This document shows positions 23,268 through 27,563 of a stretch of DNA of 27,563 nt, one piece after another. This stretch comes from Granulosicoccus sp047634635 (GTDB taxonomy: Bacteria; Pseudomonadota; Gammaproteobacteria; Granulosicoccales; Granulosicoccaceae), in assembly GCA_047634635.1 (NCBI GenBank), contig JBLIIE010000068.1:1-27563 (forward strand), read 5' to 3'. A model generated the notes under the pieces. That model ran no database searches. It was not told where the DNA came from and was given only the letters and a program-made list of their open reading frames with translations. Position 1 is the stretch's first letter; every line of letters begins with the position of its first letter. The translations under genes and the position numbers were made by a program.

Positions 23268-24254
23268 CTATGATTGAGATTTCTTGTCTGAATCAAAACT
23301 TTCTGCATAGAAACGATGCCAGTTGCGGCCCATAATGCCGGCGACTTCGTCTTTGTTCATTCCGACACTTTTCAATCCTTGCTCTATATTGCCAAAATCT
23401 CGATTATCTTTGAACCAAGCAGGCATCTGTGGAAAGCCTGGAGCTGCGGCAGAGCCCTCCCCATAGTCGATCTCCTTGGACCATCTTCCGACGCGCATCC
23501 ATTCGACGATTGAATCGGGCTGGTCTTGGCACAAGTCGGTGCCGAGTCCCAAGTGCTCTGTCCCATATCTTTCTGCGGTGCGTGCGATCATCGTGCAGAA
23601 GCTGTCTAGCGTGCACTCTGTCTTTCCCTGTAAGTGATGTGGATAGAGAGAGAACCCAAACATACCTCCATTACTAGTCACCGCCTCGATCACTGATTGA
23701 CGCTTATTGCGTAAAGCCGGTTCCCATTCGTAGGGGTTAGCATGGGTAATCGCTATGGGTCTATCTGACCATTCTGCCGCTTCGATGGTTGAATCGTCAC
23801 CTGAGTGGCTCATGTCCACGACTAAACCGACACGGTTCATTTCTCGAACAACCTGCTTTCCCATTCGGGTCAGACCGCTGTCGTAGGACTCGTAGCAACC
23901 CGTGGCGAGCAATGACTGGTTGTTATAAGTGAGTTGCATAAATCGCGCTCCCAGGGTGTGAACGATCTCTACGAGTCCTATATCGTCCTCTATTGGGCTC
24001 GGATTCTGAAAGCCAAAAAAAATAGCTGTTCGGTTGGAGTCAATCGCAAGATCGACATCGCGTGCGCTCCTGCCGCCGAATATGAGATCGGGGAATTGTT
24101 CAAACCAGCGATTCCATTGCTCAAAATTCAATACAGATTCGCGAAAATTCTCATGATAGGCAATGGTCACGTGCACAGCGTGCACGCCACCTTCGTTCAT
24201 CTGTTTGAAGATTTTTTCAGACCAATTTGCGTACTGAAGATTATCTATGCGCAT
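23268..24254 (-). CDS. Divergent M19 (membrane dipeptidase-like) amidohydrolase
   Basis: 328 residues, TIM-barrel amidohydrolase of peptidase family M19. Compared with human DPEP1 as I recall it, H198, H219, R230 and D288 correspond to H150 (DMSH), H171 (ITH), R182 (LRNK) and D240 (GLGTD), with identical spacings of 21, 11 and 58. In contrast H20 and D22 are replaced (N terminus MRIDNLQYANW, L6 and Y8), the bridging E125 is Q83 (FFGFQNPSPIEDD), and H152 is Y110 (LTYNNQ). The first metal site is therefore missing or rebuilt. The same substitutions occur in a proteobacterial subfamily that, from memory, includes the dipeptidase-like protein of Pseudomonas betaine-catabolism loci. No signal peptide or lipobox is present. 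It lies upstream of dctP on the same strand with 160 nt between. The substrate is unknown. Confidence 0.85.
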   Translation of the reverse strand: MRIDNLQYANWSEKIFKQMNEGGVHAVHVTIAYHENFRESVLNFEQWNRWFEQFPDLIFGGRSARDVDLAIDSNRTAIFFGFQNPSPIEDDIGLVEIVHTLGARFMQLTYNNQSLLATGCYESYDSGLTRMGKQVVREMNRVGLVVDMSHSGDDSTIEAAEWSDRPIAITHANPYEWEPALRNKRQSVIEAVTSNGGMFGFSLYPHHLQGKTECTLDSFCTMIARTAERYGTEHLGLGTDLCQDQPDSIVEWMRVGRWSKEIDYGEGSAAAPGFPQMPAWFKDNRDFGNIEQGLKSVGMNKDEVAGIMGRNWHRFYAESFDSDKKSQS

Positions 24255-24742
24255 TAATTAATGAGGACCTTGCGGTTATGAGTGACTCTAGCTTAATTTA
24301 ATTCGCTATAAAAAATCTTAAATCGTTGATTTCCAGACTTTACCCGTCAATAAATACAGCTGCGGGAGGGGCGGGGCACTGACTCAGGATGTAACCAAAA
24401 GGCGAATAATTGTTTTTAAAGTTAAGATTAAATTTGAAAGCGTGTAAATTGTAACCCACAGGTCGTGAAATATAAGTCATTGTAAGTGCACTATAAAACA
24501 GCTTTTGTCTGTGCACTCTGTACCTGTCAATCCTTAGATGTAACAGGTTACGAGATTGTCGGCACGCCGATCGCACTACTACTATCAGTAGGGTCGACAG
24601 CAACTAGTTCCTTTGATCTGTACTTTACTAGTTGACAGGGTAATGTCGATCTGGCGTTTTGTAACTCGATTCGGGTCACTGTGTTGTCGTGTCAAAACGG
24701 CCAGGTGTACCGGGTGTGTACAAGGCGATTATCTGAAAGGTA
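24255..24742. other. 488-bp non-coding stretch between the M19 gene and the GntR/FCD regulator
   Basis: No convincing gene is present; the 87-codon minus-strand frame at 24340-24603 is Arg/Lys-rich, has no ribosome site and resembles nothing. The stretch should hold the divergent promoters of both neighbours. It contains the hexamer TGTAAC four times (24390, 24450, 24539, 24660); the third copy is part of the dyad GTAAC-AG-GTTAC (24540-24551). It also has a larger inverted repeat at 24601-24634 and a -35-like TTGACA (24632-24637) without a good -10. Confidence 0.6.
24601..24634. promoter_or_regulatory. Perfect 8-bp inverted repeat upstream of the GntR/FCD gene
   Basis: CAACTAGT (24601-24608) and ACTAGTTG (24627-24634) are exact inverse complements around 18 nt, and each arm contains the palindrome ACTAGT. 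The arms are about two and a half helical turns apart, so two regulator dimers could bind on nearly the same face. The site is about 110 nt before the regulator's ATG, which suggests autoregulation, but GntR/FCD sites are usually shorter dyads. Confidence 0.4.
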
Positions 24743-25468
24743 ATGGCTAAACTAGAGGGAACTGAACGCGTGAATGGCAAGACTTCTCAGCAGACTAATA
24801 AAGAAATATTCTACGAAGACTTGAAGTGGAAAATACTGACCATGAAACTCGAGCCGGGAAGTGATCTGGATGAGGTTCGGCTCAGTGAGCAACATGGATT
24901 GTCACGTACACCTGTCCGCGATATTTTTCGGCGTATGGCTGGCGAGGGTTTTGTCGAGATAATCGGTAATCGGGGTGCGTCGGTTGCCACCATGAATCAT
25001 AAAACGATGAAAGAATTCGTTCAGACTGCACCACTCATATATTCTTCTGTCGCGCGCTTGGCTGTTACTAATGCAACTCCTGCTCAGGTGCGAGAGTTGA
25101 AGCGCATTCAGACCAAATTTCGAAGTTCCACCAAAAAAGCTCAGGTTAGCGAAATGGTGATCTTTAATGATCAGTTTCACTCCATGTTGGGTCAAATGGC
25201 AGATAACCATTATCTGGCTGCCAGCCATCAGAAGCTACTGATAGATCACGCGCGAATTGTCCATACTTATTTCAATAGAACGAATGTCAAGGAACCTGAT
25301 TTAATCAGAAAGGGTTCTGATCATCATGAACAGCTTATTGAAGCCATCGATGGTGGTCATGTGGATACAGCTGTGAAAATCACTCTGGAGCATTGGGAGT
25401 TGACTCGTATTCAAGCAGATTTATTCGTAAATCCTGAACCGATTCCGTTAGAGCTGCTAGCTGGTTAG
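24743..25468 (+). CDS. GntR-family transcriptional regulator with FCD domain
   Basis: Up to 241 residues. The winged HTH covers about residues 20-85 (LKWKILTMKLEPGSDLDEVRLSEQHGLSRTPVRDIFRRMAGEGFVEI, seen as motifs KLEPGSDLDE and GLSRTPVRDIFRRMAGEG). The C-terminal all-helical FCD domain carries the usual metal-ligand positions D-x3-H (FNDQFHSML), H (DHHEQLIEAI) and H (LEHWEL). Ligands of such regulators are usually carboxylates or sugar acids. The start is uncertain. ATG 24743 has GAAAGG only 2 nt away, while GTG 24770 has AGAGGGA at 24754-24760 with good spacing, giving a 232-residue protein. It is divergent from the M19 gene across 488 bp and convergent with hpaR, so the M19 gene and perhaps the TRAP operon are candidate targets (inference). 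Confidence 0.9.
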   Translation: MAKLEGTERVNGKTSQQTNKEIFYEDLKWKILTMKLEPGSDLDEVRLSEQHGLSRTPVRDIFRRMAGEGFVEIIGNRGASVATMNHKTMKEFVQTAPLIYSSVARLAVTNATPAQVRELKRIQTKFRSSTKKAQVSEMVIFNDQFHSMLGQMADNHYLAASHQKLLIDHARIVHTYFNRTNVKEPDLIRKGSDHHEQLIEAIDGGHVDTAVKITLEHWELTRIQADLFVNPEPIPLELLAG

Positions 25469-25519
25469 TCGCCACCGATAGAAAACCTGCCCGTGGTGGT
25501 GGTCACACAAAAAAGCCAA

Positions 25520-25969
25520 TTACGGTATTTCATCTAATGCTTGCAAACTATCTAGCAACTCTTCATATCGCTGTTTACCCAACGCTGATATATAACGAGA
25601 GGAAATAGCGGTTGCTTGTTGAATGTTGTCATTAATAATGGCCTCACCGTCATCGGTTATGGCAATTAACTGACGACGTCTGTCATCCTCATCTGTGGTG
25701 CGTGTGACATAGCCTTTGTCCAGCATGGTTTGCACAATGCGCGTCAAACTTGGAAGGAGCAGACAAGCCCCATCGGCAAGCTTGGTTGCATCCAGGGCAC
25801 CGTTCTCTGACAACGCCCTAAGTACTCGCCACTGTTGCTCAGTAATGCCTGATTCCGACAACATTTCCCGTATGGGTGCCATGACCTTTTCTCGGGCACG
25901 CGCAAGGGCAATTGCCAAGGATCTCGAGGTAGGTGGCAGAGCTGTTTTAGTGGGTTGATGTTTGCCCAT
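25520..25969 (-). CDS. hpaR: MarR-family repressor of homoprotocatechuate catabolism (HpaR)
   Basis: 149 residues from ATG 25969, which has AGGAG six bases upstream; the open frame extends to 26077 but that part is the control region. The MarR winged helix is visible: LTEQQW-type motif GITEQQWRVLRAL (about residues 41-53), recognition helix LLLPSLTRIVQTMLDKGYV, and wing TTDEDDRRRQLIAITDDG. The closest match I recall is HpaR/HpcR (SLTIALLQAREAAM, NLTEQQWRIVR, ACILRPSLTGIL). In E. coli, HpaR represses the meta-cleavage operon until 4-hydroxyphenylacetate or homoprotocatechuate is present. Its divergence from hpaF-hpaE with a palindrome between them supports this role and autoregulation. Confidence 0.88.
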   Translation of the reverse strand: MGKHQPTKTALPPTSRSLAIALARAREKVMAPIREMLSESGITEQQWRVLRALSENGALDATKLADGACLLLPSLTRIVQTMLDKGYVTRTTDEDDRRRQLIAITDDGEAIINDNIQQATAISSRYISALGKQRYEELLDSLQALDEIP

Positions 25970-25994
25970 TAATACTCCTGTAGCAAGACTGCCT

Positions 25995-26009
25995 TGCTGT
26001 AAAACAGCA
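25995..26009. promoter_or_regulatory. Dyad in the hpaR leader
   Basis: TGCTGT-AAA-ACAGCA is a perfect 6-bp inverted repeat 26 nt upstream of the hpaR ATG. In RNA it would make a small hairpin ahead of the ribosome site. As DNA it could be a second regulator site, although it does not resemble the main palindrome at 26052-26065. Confidence 0.35.
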
Positions 26010-26015
26010 GGCTTA

Positions 26016-26044
26016 TTGACATGTGGAGGTTTATAACATAACAT
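26016..26044 (+). promoter_or_regulatory. Sigma70-type promoter for hpaF-hpaE
   Basis: TTGACA (26016-26021, perfect -35) and TAACAT (26039-26044, -10 with four of six consensus bases) are separated by 17 nt. The predicted transcription start near 26051 is at the edge of the palindrome 26052-26065 and leaves a leader of about 26 nt before the hpaF ATG. Confidence 0.5.
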
Positions 26045-26051
26045 TTTAATA

Positions 26052-26065
26052 CTTAACATGTTAAG
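26052..26065. promoter_or_regulatory. 14-bp perfect palindrome, candidate HpaR operator
   Basis: CTTAACATGTTAAG is fully self-complementary and lies between the divergent hpaR and hpaF genes, 11 nt before the hpaF ATG. It sits at the predicted transcription start of the hpaF promoter, where a bound MarR dimer would block initiation. Length and symmetry fit MarR-family sites. Confidence 0.55.
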
Positions 26066-26076
26066 CAAATACACCA

Positions 26077-26463
26077 ATGCCGCATTTTACCGTTGAGTAT
26101 TCCGCCAATATAGAGACCAGCGTCGATATGGCGCAGCTTTGCGAACATATCAGAGCTACCGCTGTGGAGATTGACGTGTTGCCGATGCCCGGCATAAGGG
26201 TGCGGGCTATTAAAGTGGATCACTATGCTATTGCCGATGGAAATCTGAACCATGCTTATATCGATGTCTCAGTGCGCCTAAGGGGTGGCCGGGCCATGGA
26301 CGTGCGAAAGGCTGCAACGCAAACACTTTTCGCCGCAATAAAGACTTTCCTGGAGCCTGTAATGGCAAAACGCTCATTAGCTTTGTCGTTTGAAATGCGG
26401 GATATTGACCCTGAGTTATCACCCAAGTGTGGATCCATTCGTGACTATCTACCGGAGCATTAG
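26077..26463 (+). CDS. hpaF: 5-Carboxymethyl-2-hydroxymuconate delta-isomerase
   Basis: 128 residues (E. coli HpaF is about 126). This small trimeric enzyme of the tautomerase superfamily isomerises 5-carboxymethyl-2-hydroxymuconate in the homoprotocatechuate meta-cleavage pathway, using the N-terminal proline exposed after Met removal: the sequence begins M-P-H-F-T-V-E-Y-S-A-N. Further family features are LCEHIRATAVEIDVLPMPGIRVRA (seen as LCEHI and PMPGIRVRA), DHYAIADGNLNHAYIDVSVRLRGGR and SFEMRDIDPELSPKCGSIRDYL. It is first in the plus-strand operon and 3 nt ahead of hpaE. No Shine-Dalgarno precedes ATG 26077, which is odd for the first gene of a regulated operon. The operator overlaps where one would expect leader sequence. 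Confidence 0.93.
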   Translation: MPHFTVEYSANIETSVDMAQLCEHIRATAVEIDVLPMPGIRVRAIKVDHYAIADGNLNHAYIDVSVRLRGGRAMDVRKAATQTLFAAIKTFLEPVMAKRSLALSFEMRDIDPELSPKCGSIRDYLPEH

Positions 26464-26466
26464 ATC

Positions 26467-27563
26467 GTGTCAGACTTGAATTCCAATGTGGAGAAACTCG
26501 GTAGATATCTAGAACAATTTCGTGAACACGGTGTGTTAAACCATATCAACGGGCAGGTTGTTCCTGCAGTGTCTGGCGAGACTTTCGAGAATTTTTCGCC
26601 GGTTGATGAGAGTGGTATATGTCAGGTCGCTAGAAGCTCTGAGGCGGACATTGATGCCGCAGCTAAGGCTGCCGCACAGGCTTTTCCAGTTTGGCGGGAT
26701 ATACCAGCCAGGGAACGCAAAAAAATCTTGCTGAACGTCGCTGATGGGATTGAAGCCCGCGCTGAAGAGATAGCGTTTTGCGAGTGTTGGGATACCGGTC
26801 AAGCGTTGCGCTTTATGTCCAAAGCTGCCATCAGAGGGGCTGAAAACTTCCGGTATTTCGCTGATCAAATTAGTTCAGCACGAGATGGTAAGCACTTGCC
26901 GTCACCGACCTTAATGAATGTCACAACCCGAGTCCCGATAGGGCCTGTAGGCGTTATCACGCCGTGGAATACGCCGTTCATGCTCTCAACCTGGAAGATC
27001 GCGCCAGCTTTGGCTGCGGGTTGCACTGTGGTTCATAAACCTGCCGAGTTAAGCCCGCTGTCTGCACGCTTACTCATGGATATTGCAGAAGAAGCCGGTA
27101 TGCCTCCAGGTGTCTGGAATCTGGTGAATGGATTCGGTGAAGACGCAGGCCGTGCATTGACGGAGCATCCGCAGATCAAGGCGATAGCATTTGTGGGTGA
27201 AAGCCGTACTGGTAGCATGATCACGAAACAAGGCGCGGATACCCTAAAACGCATGCACTTTGAGCTGGGTGGAAAGAACCCGGTTGTCGTGTTTGAGGAT
27301 GCAGACCTTGATCGAGCACTTGATGCGGTTATCTTCATGATCTATTCGATCAATGGGGAACGTTGCACGTCGTCATCGCGACTGCTGATACAAGACACTA
27401 TCCGCGATGAATTCGAAGCGAAGCTCGTTGAGCGAGTCAACAAAATCAAGGTTGGGCATCCTTTAGATCCGACGACTGAGATTGGCCCATTAATCGGAGC
27501 TGAGCATTTCAGCAAAGTAACTTCTTATTTCAATATAGCGAAAGAGGAAGGAGCAACAGTTGC
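26467..27563 (+). CDS. hpaE: 5-Carboxymethyl-2-hydroxymuconate semialdehyde dehydrogenase (3' end outside window)
   Basis: The frame opens at GTG 26467, 3 nt after the hpaF stop, with GGAG at 26454-26457, and stays open to the right edge (about 365 codons of an expected 490 or so). It is an NAD+-dependent aldehyde dehydrogenase: TPWNTPFMLSTWKIAPALAAG with the oxyanion Asn, HKPAELSPL, FVGESRTG in the cofactor-binding region, the general base Glu in FELGGKNP, and the catalytic Cys in SINGERCTSSSR. The SINGERCT motif and FENFSP/GVITPWN context match HpaE rather than betaine-aldehyde or succinate-semialdehyde enzymes. It oxidises 5-carboxymethyl-2-hydroxymuconate semialdehyde, the ring-cleavage product of homoprotocatechuate. 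Other hpa genes probably continue beyond the window. Confidence 0.93.
   Translation, partial: MSDLNSNVEKLGRYLEQFREHGVLNHINGQVVPAVSGETFENFSPVDESGICQVARSSEADIDAAAKAAAQAFPVWRDIPARERKKILLNVADGIEARAEEIAFCECWDTGQALRFMSKAAIRGAENFRYFADQISSARDGKHLPSPTLMNVTTRVPIGPVGVITPWNTPFMLSTWKIAPALAAGCTVVHKPAELSPLSARLLMDIAEEAGMPPGVWNLVNGFGEDAGRALTEHPQIKAIAFVGESRTGSMITKQGADTLKRMHFELGGKNPVVVFEDADLDRALDAVIFMIYSINGERCTSSSRLLIQDTIRDEFEAKLVERVNKIKVGHPLDPTTEIGPLIGAEHFSKVTSYFNIAKEEGATV

Noticed and set aside
24340..24603. 87-codon minus-strand frame in the long intergenic region
   Set aside because: It has no ribosome site and no recognisable motif, and its composition resembles random translation of AT-rich DNA.
25970..26077. 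N-terminal extension of HpaR to 26077
   Set aside because: ATG 25969 has a strong AGGAG. The extension would run through the promoter and palindrome and has no MarR-like sequence.
1..27563. Mobile elements, integrases, tRNA-linked attachment sites, toxin-antitoxin or defence genes
   Set aside because: I looked on both strands and found no transposase, integrase, restriction or toxin-like proteins and no tRNA-like cloverleaf. The window appears to be ordinary chromosomal metabolism.

Overview
The window looks like chromosomal DNA of a heterotrophic gammaproteobacterium with roughly 45-50% G+C, probably marine or environmental. The reasons are a long class II IlvC (490 aa) divergent from an IlvY-type LysR regulator, a ModF-type double ABC ATPase, a Ugp importer, a TRAP importer and a homoprotocatechuate (hpa) cluster. 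I see no tRNA, rRNA, CRISPR array, insertion sequence or phage gene. Both edges cut genes: a gamma-butyrobetaine-hydroxylase-like dioxygenase on the left and hpaE on the right.

Layout. 1-3013 (+): a partial 2-oxoglutarate dioxygenase, an overlapping MFS transporter and a 3-mercaptopyruvate-type sulfurtransferase. 3067-10844 (+): a phosphate-ester/glycerol block. It holds a class III (CpdA/GpdQ-like) phosphodiesterase, an exported GlpQ-type glycerophosphodiesterase, a complete ugpB-ugpA-ugpE-ugpC importer and an extra orphan UgpE-like permease. The glycerophosphodiesterase and ugpB share an 11-bp inverted-repeat motif at nearly the same distance upstream of their start codons, so they may be co-regulated. 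10845-12495: four tandem 14-bp repeats, then a lipoprotein of unknown function. 12503-16442: ilvY (-) facing away from ilvC (+), with modF 14 nt behind ilvC.

16547-24254 is the least understood part. A minus-strand unit encodes a TRAP importer (dctP, dctQ, dctM), a DUF2848 protein, a LysR regulator and an amidase. An opposing DUF1445 hydro-lyase/D-glutamate-cyclase-like gene shares its stop region with the amidase. Upstream on the minus strand is an M19 'dipeptidase' that lacks the first-metal-site ligands of the classical family. I infer a catabolic island for a carboxylated amide or amino-acid-like compound whose identity the sequence does not reveal. A GntR/FCD regulator (24743-25468) lies beyond a 488-bp non-coding stretch with inverted repeats.

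25520-27563: start of an aromatic catabolic cluster for homoprotocatechuate. hpaR (MarR repressor, -) diverges from hpaF and hpaE (+). Between them is a sigma70-like promoter with a perfect 14-bp palindrome at the predicted transcription start, a typical arrangement for repression by a MarR protein.

All gene calls come from reading translations and motifs. No database search was run.
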